A DNA stretch of 64,000 nt from Trichaptum fuscoviolaceum (Eukaryota; Basidiomycota; Agaricomycetes; Hymenochaetales; Trichaptaceae). The stretch is from the NCBI GenBank assembly GCA_910574455.1, contig CAJSYZ010000009.1, forward strand, positions 992,001-1,056,000, written 5' to 3'. Positions 11,299 to 23,935 of this stretch are shown here, piece by piece; position 1 is the first letter of the stretch, and each line of letters opens with the position of its first letter. The translations under genes were made by a program, and so were the position numbers. A model generated the notes under the pieces. That model ran no database searches and had not been told where the DNA came from. It saw only the letters and a list, made by a program, of their open reading frames with translations.

Positions 11299-11455
11299 GA
11301 CTGTAAGAGGTGAAGCACAGCTAATCAGATAAGATATCAAACTCTAAATTTCATTACACGGAGTTCTGCAATAAAGAACAAGCGTATAACCCTGCATATA
11401 AAAGAGCAGTCTAATATATACATATTCTCATTTCAAAAAATCATTGTGATGGGAA

Positions 11456-12117
11456 TTAGAGTAAGACGGCACCCGCGACAGCGGCCAAAAGTGCTGAAAC
11501 GCCGACGAATCCTCCGGGCCTTGCGTTGACTGGAGCAGCACCGGTTTGCGAAGAGGCACCCGACGGAACAGCAGAAGCAGGAATGGGGAAGGCGATGGTC
11601 AGCGTCGTAGTGAATATATCGCCTGAGCCACCCGCGTCCGAACCACTTCCCGAGCTACCGGAGTCAGAACCAGAACCAGAGCCCGAGCCCGACCCGGACG
11701 AGCTGCTCGAGCTCGAAGAGGTTGATTCACTTCCGCTCGCCGACGAAGACGAAGAAGCATTGCTGCCCGACGACAAGCCGCCCGAGGCCGTAGAAGCACC
11801 AGATGTAGATGTCGAGGTGGAGGTGCCGCTGCCGGACCCGCTGGCGTTGTTGCTGCTGCCACTCCCAGAGCCCGACGACGTGCTTGTCGTCAATGATGTA
11901 CTCCTTACCACCGAGTTTCCATTATTGCCATTAGTTCCCTTAGGGTCTGATGGTTGATCCGAAAGGACAATGAACCTGATACATTAATTAGCGATCTGTA
12001 AAGCAGTCGGTCAGGTGTAAATCCTTACGCAGTTGCACTTGAGCTTTGGGCTACGATGCTTGGCAACAGAGTTATAAAGGACGCGAAGACAAGTAGAACA
12101 ACATTCGTGATGTGCAT
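11456..12117 (-). CDS. Small secreted S/G-rich protein with GPI-type tail
   Basis: Exon 1 (12117-12029) encodes a signal peptide, MHITNVVLLVFASFITLLPS with cleavage probable after IVA. Exon 2 (11975-11456) follows in phase. The 202-aa protein has a long serine/glycine-rich body (about residues 50-140), a short hydrophobic patch (DIFTTTLTIAFPIPASAV), and a C-terminal hydrophobic segment (FVGVSALLAAVAGAVLL) after a small-residue site. This is the plan of a GPI-anchored, heavily O-glycosylated wall or surface protein. No catalytic domain is visible. The Ser run is encoded by mixed codons, so it is not a simple trinucleotide repeat. Confidence 0.85.
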
Positions 12118-12857
12118 CTTAGCGCAGGTATTAGGTGCCTAGACTAACCAGGGCAGAAAGGTGAGGTTTACGAGCAGCCGAAAGCCATAGCTTTGACTTT
12201 ATAACTAGGATTCGACGGTAAACTTGAGTATTGCAAGATTCTCGAGTTTGCGGTCCACATAATCACAGAGCTTTGCAGGCAGGAAGGCCGAATGCCTCTA
12301 TGTCGAATAACATCCGACAGCAAACTAGATAACGTAGTGGTTCCCGCTGATTCGTTGAGTTGCATACTGAATTGCCAGAGCATAGATCACACGTTCGAGC
12401 AAATTATGAACAATAATAAAGGCAGTTTGGACGATTTGTGAAGCAGGAGTTTCATACTGTTGAGCCTAACTGACTTCGGAGCAAAGTAAGCTTCTTAAGT
12501 GGCAAAGGTAAGTGCACATACATGTTGCATGTATAAGAACGGAATATGAGCCAAGGCAGTGATAAGACTGGAGTTCGTAGCGGGGTAGAGTAAGAGGGCG
12601 AAGAGCAAGAGGCACCTTTCCCAGGAAGTGGCAGGAACGCATGCTTCCTTCATCACCTGTTCCTCATACACCGCCATGCTCAGCTTCACTTCGACACTTC
12701 GTTTGCTATGGAAACAATAGCTATTCATAGGATAGGATTGCAAAAGAATAGTACAGGACAAATAGTACAGCTCGTCATCTTTCATACCGGGGGCGTAATA
12801 CAGCGTTCAACATTTAACATTTTGCATCGAAAGCAAGTGCAACCGAGAGCCACTCTC
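12118..12857. other. Intergenic
   Basis: This stretch lies between the two GPI-type genes. It must include the promoter of the gene at 11456-12117 and the 3' flank of the gene at 12858-13413. Short open frames on both strands show no domain, no signal peptide and no clean splice structure, so none is called. Confidence 0.5.
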
Positions 12858-13413
12858 TTAGACCAGACCGACGACAGCGAGCAAGCCGGCGAGGACGGCC
12901 AGGCCGCCGTCTGCGAACGCGCCACCGACAGCGGCGCCGGAGCTGCTCGAGGCGGGCGCGGTGGTGGTGGTGGTGCCCGAGGCCGTGGTGACCGACGAAC
13001 GCGTGGAGGTCGTCGACGGGGAAGTGGCCGTCGCGGTACCGATGGCAGACGTCGTCGAGACCGTGGTCGTGCTGAACATCGACCTCATAAGTAAAGAATA
13101 TTTAGCATTAACTGGGTAAATGCACGCACACAGACACGCCGGACGTGGTTGAGCTCGACTCCGGGATGGAGATCTGGGAGGTGGTGCTCCCTCTGAAAGA
13201 GCGGGCGTGAACATTCAGCACAAACGACATAGCGCGCAGTGGCACAACTTACGTCGAAATCGTCGACAGTGGCAGCGTCGTGGTCGGGATCGGCGTATGA
13301 GACGGCTCGATGGGCGAGACAGGCAAGTGTGTTGTCGTCGTTGTGGTCACCGTGGTCTGCGCATTGGCGAGCGCGGCGAGGGCAGTGACGGCGACGACGA
13401 CGTTGAAGAGCAT
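12858..13413 (-). CDS. Small secreted T/S-rich protein with GPI-type tail
   Basis: Three exons on the minus strand. Exon 1 starts at 13413 with MLFNVVVAVTALAALANAQ, a clear signal peptide cleaved before QTT. It is followed by a threonine tract and a proline-containing stretch. Exon 2 gives STTSQISIPESSSTTSG. Exon 3 gives a T/S-rich region and then GAFADGGLAVLAGLLAVVGL and V-stop, a GPI-attachment-type tail. The plan is the same as the neighbour at 11456-12117, though the sequences are not obviously alike. The likely role is a cell-wall or surface mannoprotein. The high GC of the third exon makes the opposite strand look open; that strand is a shadow. Confidence 0.82.
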
Positions 13414-13480
13414 TATGTGTTTCGTGAATAAAGAAAGAGAGAAAGAGAGCTGCTCGAGCGCCGGGCGGGCTGGGCTCCAC

Positions 13481-13486
13481 TTTATA
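13481..13486 (-). promoter_or_regulatory. TATA box of the secreted T/S-rich gene
   Basis: TATAAA on the minus strand, about 70 bp before the ATG at 13413. This is a normal spacing for a fungal core promoter. Confidence 0.55.
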
Positions 13487-13791
13487 TGTTGCTTGCGTTT
13501 ATATCGAGTCTGCTCAGCGATGCGCTATATCTAAAGTGGCGCTCTATAGCCATGTGCTCATCACAGCCAACGTGCATTTCAGCTTTCAGATTTCCTTTGG
13601 TCCCTGCGTCTATCAGAACACACGATCTTCTAAATGCAAAACAGTAGTACTATTACGACTATAGTCGATGCAAATCAGCAACAAATGCGAAAACAGAGTT
13701 CAACAAAGTTCAATCAATGTCATTAAAAGTCTGTCATAACGTCCCGAGAAAAACTAGAATGAACAAATCTTTTCTTCTCTAGTACACCTTT

Positions 13792-16700
13792 TACGCGGGA
13801 ATGGTGCCAGTGAGTCTATGGTCCCGGCTGCTCGCGCCTACAGTGAGCTTGATGGTGCCCTTCGGCCGCTGCCAGGACTGTGTCACCACATCCCACACGG
13901 AAAGGTCGTACCGCGTGAGAGTGATCGACACCGTCTTGGACTGCCCAGGCTCGAGCATCACGTCCGTGAAGCCCTTGAGAATCGCCGGTGGCTCTACCGC
14001 GGAAGCAGGATGGTTCACGTACAGCTGCGGAATCTAATTGTGTGTGTGTGTTAATGACGCAAGGTCGGGCGTGCATGCGTCTGTAGAGCGGCTCACCTCG
14101 ATACCTGCAACATCACCGGTATTCTTCACCTGGAACGTCACGTTGTATCCCGGTTCATGAAGCCTGTACGAGTTTCAATATGCGTCACATTATATGTACG
14201 CAACATGTGTGCACTCACCACAAAGCCGCTGAAGAGCCTTCGCCCGTCGGACTGGGCGTGCTCGACTCCCACTTTTTGATCTGGCTTCCCGCGAAATCAT
14301 TTTCGATCTCCTTGACCTTCAAGTTCGAGTACTTGAACGTCGTGTAGCTCAGCCCGAAGCCAAACTCGAAGCGCGGCTCAATCCCGTTCGCGTCAAAATG
14401 GCGATAGTCTATGTTTAGCCTGCAAATCTGGTGTATCAGAATAAGCTCTGATCATCTCTATGCAACCGACGTACTCTTCGGTATACGGGATCTGCAGGAT
14501 CGTGTTTCCGCCGCCGCCGAGGATGAGCGACGTCGGGTAGTCGCTGGCGTTCTTCGCTATCGTGTACGGCAGGCGCCCCGACGGGTTGACATCTCCATAC
14601 AGAACGTCGACGAGCGCATTTCCGGTCTCCGTCCCACCAAGGCCAGCCCAAAGCACCTACGCAATAAATAATCATTAAGCATTCACGCTCTAACAAGCTC
14701 ACGACAGCAACTCACTGCAGTGACATTCGGATGGTCAATCCACGGCTCCACTATCAGCGGGCCCACCGAGTGCACAACAACGATCGTGTTCTTGTTGATC
14801 GCGGCCACCGCATTCACCAAGTTGTCGCCATTATGCCAGGCGGTCAAGTTCTTGCGGTCGCCCTCGTTGCCGTCGACCGTGATGTAGTCCTCGCCCGAGT
14901 CCGAGTTGATGAACACGATCGCGGTGTCCGCGAGCTGCGCCTGGATCGCCGCGTTGAATGTGTTGAAGTCGTTGAAGACCCAGTTCACGGTCGTGCGGTC
15001 CTGCCGGGCGCGCAGCTGGATCGCTTCGTAGGGCTGAATTCGGTTTTAGTACTGGTTTTTTGGATGTCAGGTACGCTAGACTCACAGATACGAGGTACGT
15101 GAAGTTCGCTGTGCCGGAACCCCAGCCCATTGCAAGGATACCAGCGTTGCCACCGTTATCACTGAACTGATTTGGACCACCTGGCTGAGGCCCCGCATCG
15201 GAGCCAACAAGGACGATCGACCGCGGTTTCTTCAGAGGGAGCGAGCAGTTGACGTTCTTCAGCAACACAGTCGACGCAGCGCCGATTTCTCGCACAACCC
15301 TACATAATCAGTGTCTTGTCTTGAAATCAAAGCGATTAGATTTACTTGAAATGGTCATCCTGCACGTCCACCCGCTCGTTCGTCGCCTCGTCGAGCGGCT
15401 TGAACGCGTTGAAGTTCGGTGTCGGGTAGCTTGGATCGTCTTGGTGTAGGAAGTACCACGATGCGATGATGCGCGTCGCCATGTCGTCGAGACGCACCTC
15501 GGAGATCGAGCCGTTCGCGACGAAGGCCGTGAGGTTGCCGCCAAAGTAGGAATCCCCGGAGTCGAAGGTGATGTCGCCGGGCATTGTCATCTGTAGCAGG
15601 AGTTCATACAGAGTGATATATAAGATGAAGTACTCACATCTAATCCGCTGACTGCACTGAGCGTGGACTCAGTTGCGGACCAATCCGACATAATGACTGC
15701 GAGATGTTAGAACAACCAAATATACAGAGTCTATCGCGACTTACATCCTCGGAAGCCAAACTCGCCCTTCAGGATCTGGTTCATCATCCTGTCGTTCTGG
15801 CACGCGTACGTCTCGTTGATTTGGTCTAGCGGTACTGTCAGAGCTACTCGAGAATTGAATAATGGATACGCACTGTACGAGCACATTACGCTAGCCACGC
15901 CAGCCATGACGCTCCGGAGGAAAGGGTGCGCATAGATCTCATGCTGAGTGCGATCACCCACATTCGAGCTCTCCATCGTGCGCTCGTGCTCTTGCTCGCT
16001 ATACGCGCATTTCGTCAGTTCAGCCTCACAGAGGAATGACGAGACTCAAACACACTTATTGATAAAGTGCTTCGCGCACGCCTGGACGCCGCCCTGCTGC
16101 ATCCCGAGGATCGTCTCATACGCGGCCTCGCCGGTCAAGAAGGGGTCCGCGCCAAAGCCCTCCCAGTTGCGGCCGCCCTGCGCGACGCGGCCCATGTTCA
16201 TCATCGGCCCAAGCGCGATGTTGACGCCCTTGCCCTTGTGCTCCTGGCCCATGGCGAGCCCGCGCGCGCGCATGAGCTTGCGCTGGAAGGTCGCGGCGGC
16301 GTTGACCCCGGCGGGGAAGACGGTGGCGAAGTCGGTGTCGCGCACGCCGAGGGGTGAATCCTGTGAAGGAGTTTGGCTGTGAGAGGGTATTTGAAGGTTG
16401 AGATGTCCTACACACCTCTAAGCATAAGCCCTTGAAGACACCTTCACCGGATGCAGGGACGGGAGGGATGTTGCCTACACATCGTCCGTTCGCCCATCCC
16501 ACTCCAGTGGTGATATTGACCTGGAATAAATCGTAGAGAGCATGAGATATGAACAGATTTGCGCAAGAGTGGGAAGAATTTAAATCGGGATTGCTTTCGC
16601 TATAGTTGTTAGTAAATAAGCATTGTTGCGTGAATGCATGAGAATTAATGAGCCTATCAGTCTGTTTGCGTGAGACACAACGTCAAAAACGTTTAAATGC

Positions 16701-17430
16701 CTCTATTAACTCTCAGAACCGAGCGCATACATAGAGAACGAGCGAATGGTGCGGGGGACGAGGTGGTACGCACCTTCTCATCGATGCTTAGCGAGCTAAT
16801 GAACTGAGTTGCCTTGTTCCACGCGACGGTCCATGCTTCGTTGAAGTCGGGCAGAAACTGTCTGTCGGACGACACAGGCGGGGGCGATAGCGGGTCGGTT
16901 GGGATGAATAGACCTAGGCGGGAAAGTTAGCACAAGGCGCGTAGGACAATGCGCGGGAAGCACTCACCCTTGACCGGACCTTGGGTCGGGCTCGGGAACG
17001 GCGCGAAGGGATGTATCTCCGCCGGGTTCGCAGGGGGCTGGACGTCGATGCCGCCGGGCCCAGTGGCACTCGGCGTTGCAGATGCGGTCGCATTTCCAGC
17101 GGGAGATGAGTTCACGCTGCTCGCAGACGGAGAGGACAGCGGGATGGAGACGCCCGTCGAGCCGAGTGTGGTGGTGAACGACGCGAGCGTGCTTGCGATT
17201 GACGTGGACAGCGAGCTCGGGGTGAAAGAGGAGGCGGAGGAGAACGAGCTGGGCGTGGCGGAGAACGAGAAGGATGCGGTGGTCGGCGATGCAGACAGCG
17301 AGGACGCCGACAGGCTCAGGCTGAGGCTGAAGGACGTGTCGGCCGAGAATGTGGGGCGGGCGAGGGCAGCGAGGGTGATGGCGGCGACGACGCTGCGGCC
17401 AGCACGCCGTGTACGCCTGGAGGTCGACAT
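13792..17430 (-). CDS. Secreted GH3 beta-glucosidase with Ser/Thr-rich N-terminal extension
   Basis: A multi-exon gene of more than ten exons. The N-terminus ([20 protein letters not shown]) has a basic head and a hydrophobic core typical of a secretion signal. About 110 S/T-rich residues follow before the catalytic part. GH3 landmarks in order are [69 protein letters not shown], and the nucleophile motif VMSDWSA (Asp codon near 15686). Next come [34 protein letters not shown], then [15 protein letters not shown] and [14 protein letters not shown]. The C-terminal fibronectin-III-like domain ends HRLTGTIPA. The enzyme would release glucose from beta-glucosides such as cellobiose outside the cell, in keeping with a plant-biomass-degrading fungus. 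Domain content is complete and I see no break. Confidence 0.92.
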
Positions 17431-19525
17431 CGAGGACTGGCGGAGCGCTAGGGCGTCAGAAGGCGTTCAGACCTAGCTCAGCTGTATTATGTTATGTCGC
17501 CGGCGTTGAATGGCCGAGTCCAGGCGAGCTCGCTGCACGAACAGAGCTGGCGGCGACGTTGAAAGAAAGGAGAGAACGGCGGAGCATCGAATAAATAATG
17601 TCTGGATCGAAGCATGCTGGAGTACGCGAAGTCGAAACATAGCTGCCGGTCCCAAAATACTGTCCACCCTGCACGTGAACGCCTCCCTCTTCCTCCTCTG
17701 CTTCTTCCCCTCTCCCCGCCATCATCTCATCTGCAGTACACACCGTCTCCCGTTGGTCTCCATGTGTTCGCACAGCTCTTCACTGAAAGCAAAAACCTCG
17801 AAAATGCATAATAAATGTTCTGCAAAATTCGCAGAAACAAAAAGACACTAGCTTCGTTTCATGTTCTCTGCATTTATCGCTTCCGTCATGTTCTTCTTCT
17901 TCGCCTCACGTGTGTACTGTTCCACATGCACAAACAGCGCTGAACAACGCTTTTCCGAATGTTAGCGAGCGCACCTGACCTGTATGTCTATCCCGCTGCC
18001 TTCCTAGATTACAAGAAGCCTTCTTCGCGCCTCATATCGGATCTGCGCTTCCAAGCCGGCTCAGAACTGACTTCAACATTGTGTGTTCTTTATTGCAGCC
18101 TGATCGACGTTTTTAGCTCCTGCCTGCCTTTCCCCGTCCACCACGGATCGACGCTCTCTTCTTCAACGCCGGGCCCGTTCCAGAACGGCGTTTGCTCTCC
18201 TTGTCTACGGACCGCTGACCGTCCATTCCGATGACCGTTCGCTCTGTTTCCTCCATCATTTCCATACCGTTGTCCCCAAATCCGCAATCCTCCAGTCACT
18301 TAGTCTTCCGCGCAAAAGCTGACATGTAAAGCTAACACACAATCTTGTTTCCCTTCTCCGTCCAACAGTACTTTCTCTTTCTATCTGAAGCTAAGGTCTT
18401 ACAGCCTCGATACTGCTTTTCTGCTATCCAAATCTCGTCTCGCACGATTGCTCTCATCTCGTTGTTGCCCTTTTTATAAAAAGGAATGCTCTTAACGGAT
18501 TCGCTTGTTATTAGTGCCAGTAGTCGTATATAAATCCTCGGCCGCGCAAACTCGTGACAGAAACGCTCACTGTAGGGCAGCTATTCACCCACAGCTAAGC
18601 ATATAGACTCCGCTGGCCTTTTCCTCGCGACCGTCTGCCCCTGACATACTTATACTTGCATATTTTCTTCGCCACACAGGTCACTTTACCCAGGACGTCG
18701 GGTGTACAAGGGGTGTTTCCCCACCTGATGCCAATCGTCTTCCGTCCCACTTTACGCGGGCGAGTACTAGTCATGGCGTAAACAGTGACCAAAGAACACA
18801 GAAGACATTATGGACAGACCGCGTTATAGAGTGAGCACACCAATTTCGGATACGGGGTCTCAGTGGAACGACGCCGAAAGGGTCTTTGTCCACTTCAAGT
18901 TGCGTAAATGGCCGGGTGCCGAGCAACTAGCATCCTTTGCTCCTGGAAGAGTAGACCGGGAGGTGGAATCATGATGCCTGACCTTCGATCCCTCTTATGA
19001 TACTATATAGTTTCGCTGCGAGCAGTATTGGTACTTTCTGGTCTAGTCACAGGAAAGGTGTTAGCCCTGACCCGTCTTTTCACCGTCAAACTGAACGTTG
19101 AAAAAATGGACGACCATTACCTCAACTACCGAAGTTCAGCTACTATCTTTGCCCTGTTTAATCCTACGCTGATTGTCAGCTACTCAAACTTTCAAACTGT
19201 TATAAAATTAGATCAGCTGTGTCTTCAATATGAAAGTCAATTGCTATCAGCGGCATCATTACATGCAATATCTTCGTACTTGGAAGTAAATGTGACGGGA
19301 GGGTCTTGTTCGGTCAGTTGAAACTGGCGTCGATGCCGCCGTGAGGACGACGCGACGCGTTGCAACTAATAAGCGCGTTGTTTGGTTCATCCTTTGCAAA
19401 TAAACAGCTTTCAGACTCAACGCCGATGCAACATCATCCACTGAACTTTCTTTCACAAGCTTATTCTCGCGATTGCTCAAAAACTAACGTCGATGAACTT
19501 CATTTCACGCTGAATTCAGTCTACG
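17431..19525. other. Intergenic, about 2.1 kb
   Basis: Pyrimidine-rich stretches (17660-17740, 18330-18400) and a TATAAA-like site near 18475 are present, but no open frame here has a recognisable domain or supported splicing. It separates the divergent GH3 gene (minus) and NPR3 (plus), so both promoters lie here. Confidence 0.5.
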
Positions 19526-22337
19526 ATGGCTGAAACTCTCCTTGCCATTCTCCTCGTCACCGCATCCGCGAAAGGAACGAACCTGGTCTTCCAATGGCCT
19601 GCATTCCCATCTAGCCAACCGCGCTTAGCCCGTCCCAAACCACCACAGAACGAGGCCTGCTCGCAGATCGATCACGTCTGGCTCAGCGCGACCGGCACCA
19701 ACGCTGGTGTAGAGAACGGAGAGCTCAACGGAAGGCACACCGTCACCCTGCCGAACTCGGTATTCGAGGAGGAGTTCATAGACGACTGGGACTACGAGTG
19801 GAAGCGGCCCAACACCTACCGCGAGCGCGCACGCGCAACGAGCTTCGGGGGCGACGCCGCCAACGGCCGCTCGCGCCCCAGCTCGCGGCGCGCCTCGCCG
19901 TTCAAGGACGCCTCGCGCTCGTACTCTGCCGACCCGGACCTCAGCATGGGGAGCGGCGGCGGCGGCGGCGGTGTCCCGCCGACCGAGCTCGAATACGACG
20001 AGGTGCTCACGTACCCCGTCGGCTTCCTCGCGGACATCCTGCGCCCGAAGGACGACGCGTGTCACCAGAAGTTCGAGCTCATCGTCGACGACCTCGCGTT
20101 CGTCGGCCACCCGGTGTGTGCGGAGCCGGACGGGAGCTGGCGCTTTAAGCCAGACGCGCAGAAGGCGGGTGCGCCGTCGAGCCTGCGCCGTGGAAGGGAA
20201 GGGGAACGTGGGGCAGGACAGAGTGTGCCGGAGGCATCCCTGGATACGCATTCGGGTACGAATGGGGACCACAATGCAGAGGCCGAGGGAGGGGACGACC
20301 AGACGACACCCACCTCCTCGAATGCCTCTGCACAGCAGATGTTCCATCTCGTCTTCGTCCTCGACCTACCCGACCCGTCCTCCTCCGCCTCAGGGAACCT
20401 CTTCAAGTATTTTCACATCATCTACGAATCCATCGCGTTCACCGTCACAGCCGTCTTGTACCAGGAGCAAGTCCTCCATCGTTTCATCGACACCGAATGC
20501 GAGGCGCTCTCCTCTCTGCGCGAGTCGTGCTTCAAGAGGGGCGAGTCCTTCTCAAGCTACGTCGCCCAGGCGCTCGACAACTCGAATCTAGCACGCGCGA
20601 TGAAGACACTATACGATGCTATCAAGGCAAACACCATTGCGCGGCTGGTCATTAACGAAATCGGGATTGAGGTGCAATTACCCCCTCAGCTGGACAATCT
20701 CTTACACTCTGAAGAGGATAATCCGGATTATGTGGAGCATGAGGATCCTGAAAGTGTTTCGTGGGGACCAGAGCTGAGCTTTGGCTGGGGCTTGCCATCT
20801 TTGGCGCCTTGGAAGAGCCTGCTTTTGTTCAATGTGGAGGACCAATATAATGATTTGAAGACCAATTTAAGTCGTCCTGGCTTGAGCCAGGAGGATCAAA
20901 TGCTAGCGGAAGGGCTTATACAATTCCTCGAAACTGTCTCTATATTTGATTCGTATGTCTTGACACTCGACTTTTGAACTTCCTCCTTACCATACTTCTT
21001 AGGCTAGCCGTCGTTGCACATTCCCTTGACTGGGATTTGGAACGGCAGGTGTACCCGACTGTCCGCTGGCTTGTATATCATCGTAAAGCCAAAGTGGTCG
21101 ACACAGTACACCGAGGCCTTCGCACAGTCTTTGCGCTGCCCTCCAAGATGGAAAGGACGTGAGCAGCTCACCTCTAAACTATGATACCAACTTAACCTTC
21201 CAATCCAGCATTCCAGAACTCACTTCGGACTTTGCTGTCGCATTCCCAAGCCCCGTCGTCCCCCCGCTTCCCAAGCTCTTCTCCGCTATCTCGAACCCCC
21301 ACTCACAAGCGTCCTCCACACCCTTCTCGCCGGCCCTCTCTATACAGCACTCTCGTGAACTGCAAGCGTCTGGTGAACGCGATATCACAGCGCTATCGCA
21401 GTCAGAGAACAACAACTTCTTCGCGACGGTCGTCAAAAACAAGGAACTCATCCCCGTCTTCCAAGACGTCGTTGTCTGGCTCCTCCGTCGCGACCTGCTC
21501 GTCACCCTGCACCTGCGCATCCGCATCGTGGCTACGCCCGAGATCAAGGAGAAGGTCCGCAAGAAGCGCGAGGCGGCAGCGCGGAAGAGGTTCATGTTGG
21601 CGGCGGATAGAGGCCGCGAAAGGGGCAGAGGCGTAGAGAAAGGGAGGAGTGGAGAGGATGATTCGAAGAGCAACAGTGGGAGCGGAGGCAGCAGGAGACG
21701 CAAACTCGTTCGTCCGATCTCGGGCTCGCATCTCCATGAATCGGCCATTACCTTTGAAGATGAACGCGAACGCGAACGCGAAACAGATTCTTTTGTGCTC
21801 CGGAGTCGACGCCGACGGTTCTCTAGCAAGTCAATGGGCGGCCAGGGGTCTGTCATCGCGCCTGCTATCCCGGAAGAAGGCCGGTTCGAGGATACGCTTG
21901 AGCTAGAAGAGAGTGATCCTGATGAAGATGAGGAAAGCGATGACGATGACCACAGAAACGAATGGGATACGATGGATGACAATCATCTGCCATCCATCAT
22001 TACGGAGCCCGGATCAGCCACCCCACTGCAGCGCAAGTGGATTAAGGCGATGTCCGATGGAAAGACAGAAGAGATAGCTCGTCGGTTCCAACAGTACGTC
22101 GGTAGCTTATACACACTTTGCTCGCATGTTAATGTATGCTCCGCAGAATCAATCAATATTTCGATGGCAAGCGAACGGACGACGAAATATTGTACAGGGC
22201 TGAGATCAATAGGAAACAGCTTCGTGAAGTGCTGAGGAACTATGAGGAATATGTGAGTAGACAATGTTGGGCAACTTACGATCTCAATTAGTTCTCATTT
22301 GATTTGTTAGATTCTTACCTTCTTACATCCGGCATAA
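19526..22337 (+). CDS. NPR3: NPR3 / NPRL3, SEACIT (GATOR1) subunit
   Basis: Exons 19526-20952, 21003-21158, 21209-22093, 22147-22252 and 22311-22337 join in phase to 866 aa. The N-terminus MAETLLAILLVTASAKGTNL, then VFQWP, starts the longin-like domain of NPR3. FHLVFVLDLP, FKYFHIIYESIAFTVTAVLY and WKSLLLFNVEDQYNDL follow. The C-terminal winged-helix end reads INQYFDGKRTDDEILYRAEI, and the last exon is ILTFLHPA-stop. NPR3 with NPR2 and IML1 forms the GTPase-activating complex that restrains TORC1 on amino-acid or nitrogen starvation. Insertions typical of basidiomycetes are large: a Gly run and basic segment near residues 105-150, and a very charged insert (RERERETDS, then DPDEDEESDDDD) near residues 670-760. 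The start is the only ATG preceding the conserved N-terminus. Confidence 0.93.
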
Positions 22338-22445
22338 TATAAGTCATGGCTAAGGGACAGTCGTTGATAGCCAAACATATTACTACGCACAGCACATACG
22401 CGAACAATGCGGGCACTTTAATGGTGACTCCTTTGTCTTCTGTGT

Positions 22446-23479
22446 CTAACCTATGATGTCCTTGCGTTCATTCAAGAGGCGGCCCTCCATTCCACCCTCA
22501 ACCATGACGACCTGTCCTGTGACGTGGCCAGATACGATGGGCGACGCAAGTAGCACAACTTGGTATGCAACGTCAGACGGCGTTGCGACTTTCTTCAGGG
22601 GAGTCCTGTCAGAGGCCCGCGAATCAGGCATGTTCGACAGTGTAAATACATTCGAACTTACGTGGCGAGAGCACGATATACGACGTCGGGGTTGGCGAGC
22701 GCTTCTGTCGCCATTGGGGTATTCACCCATCCGGGAGCGACACAATTGACACGTCCTTTTGGTGCGATCTTAACGATCTCGTTCTTCAATGATAAGAGCA
22801 GCCCGTACATCATTGCTGGACAAAGGTCATCCATCAACGTCGCTCGTTGACATCATTTCACTTACCACTCTTCGAGGAAGCGTAGTCTGCATGATCTGCC
22901 TCGCCGTATTTTCCTGCGGTACTGCCGATCAGAACTATGGATGCCTTCTCTCTCTGCGAATCAGAAACGCCGGGTTTCTCCAGTGCGTGGAGGAACTCGC
23001 GAACGACAAGGAAGGAAGATGTCAAGTTGGTGGCTATCGTGTTATTCCACTGTGCAAGCGACATTTTCGACACAGGGACGTTCTCATTCGGCCATATACC
23101 ATGATTAACTACGAGCACTTGTATAACGTCCTCGTTGAATTTGTTGAACAGAGCTTTCACATCGGCCTCTACGCGAAGGTCTGCTTGCGCATCCACAAGA
23201 CCAGATGTGCCATCGAGAAGCTTCAGATTGTCATTACTACTGTTGTAATGTGCCACAACCCGTGCCCCTTGGTCTTCTATATCATTACGCTTGCTGCGCC
23301 GGGATGTGCTATATGAAGTTAAGCTGACCTAGAAACAAACGGGTAGTCTCGAGCCCTATTCCACCGTTCGCACCTGATTATCATGACGATCAGTTGATGA
23401 GAGCTATCATAAGACATTTGTGTTTGCTTGGAAACTAACCAGTCACTAGAACTTTGGTGTCACTTAATCCTAGATTCAT
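22446..23479 (-). CDS. Short-chain dehydrogenase/reductase, FabG-like
   Basis: The minus-strand start at 23479 reads MNLGLSDTKVLVTG, and the next exon continues GANGGIGLETTRLFL. Together they give the TGxxxGxG cofactor motif of classical SDRs. After GARVVAHYNSSN come the family's NAG-position motif (here VVNHGIW), the catalytic Ser in LIGSTAGKYGEADH, and the YxxxK pair in DYASSKSAMMYG. GRVNCVAPGWVNTPMA and the C-terminal GHVTGQVVMVEGGMEG follow. The enzyme is most likely an NAD(P)H-dependent 3-oxoacyl-ACP reductase-like oxidoreductase; the substrate cannot be read from sequence. It is split by about five small introns. NHG instead of NAG is a mild departure. The gene is tail-to-tail with NPR3, 108 bp apart. 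Confidence 0.88.
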
Positions 23480-23758
23480 ACTGACTTGACTATGTAATGT
23501 ATCAGGAGTGTGAGTGAGCCTACAGTGGCGAAAGGCCAAACCCGCCTCTGGGTGCAGGCCGGAATTTTGCGTGAAAACTCGCCATACTGAAAATTTTGTA
23601 ATAATTATATAGTGCTGTCACCTAAGACTCCCGGTATCCAGAACCTTATTAGCCGGTAGCCTTGGCTCAAGGCTGCTGGCTAACTAGGTTCTGATACACC
23701 TATATTACTATACTGTGTGCCATCCCGTCTGTTTAAAGGGACTTCGTCGTTCACAGAC

Positions 23759-23766
23759 CTGCTCAC
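23759..23766. repeat. Left target-site duplication of the hAT element
   Basis: CTGCTCAC, repeated exactly at 28449-28456. Confidence 0.92.
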
Positions 23767-23935
23767 TAGGGCTCCGCACCGTACCGTATACGCACACGGC
23801 CGTATTTTCTGCCCCTCAATACGGGTACGGCCCGTATGGATACGGCCCGTAATATAAGAAGTGACAGCGCAATACGGGTACGGGACGGCCGTATTACGGC
23901 CGTATACGGTCGTACGGGCTATACGGGTATTGTTA
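23767..23935. repeat. Left subterminal TACGG array
   Basis: Many copies of TACGG/CCGTA in both orientations, including AATACGGGTACGG twice and ACGGCCGTATTACGGCCGTA. Short subterminal repeats of this kind are transposase-binding sites in known hAT elements such as Ac; that role here is inference. Confidence 0.8.

Noticed and set aside
11526..11957. Plus-strand acidic open frame (E/P/D-rich)
   Set aside because: It is the complement of the Ser/Gly-rich coding exon of the GPI-type gene. The minus frame has a signal peptide, an intron and a GPI tail, so the plus frame is a shadow.
12708..13094. Plus-strand Gly/Arg-rich (RGG-like) open frame
   Set aside because: It mirrors the T/S-rich exon on the minus strand, where a full signal-peptide-to-GPI gene is readable. 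The RGG look comes from base composition.
17959..18299. Possible gene in the GH3-NPR3 gap
   Set aside because: Short frames on both strands without domain, splice support or a sensible start; left as intergenic.
19625..20347. 240-codon minus frame opposite NPR3
   Set aside because: High-GC shadow of NPR3 exon 1. It has no domain, and NPR3 is well supported.
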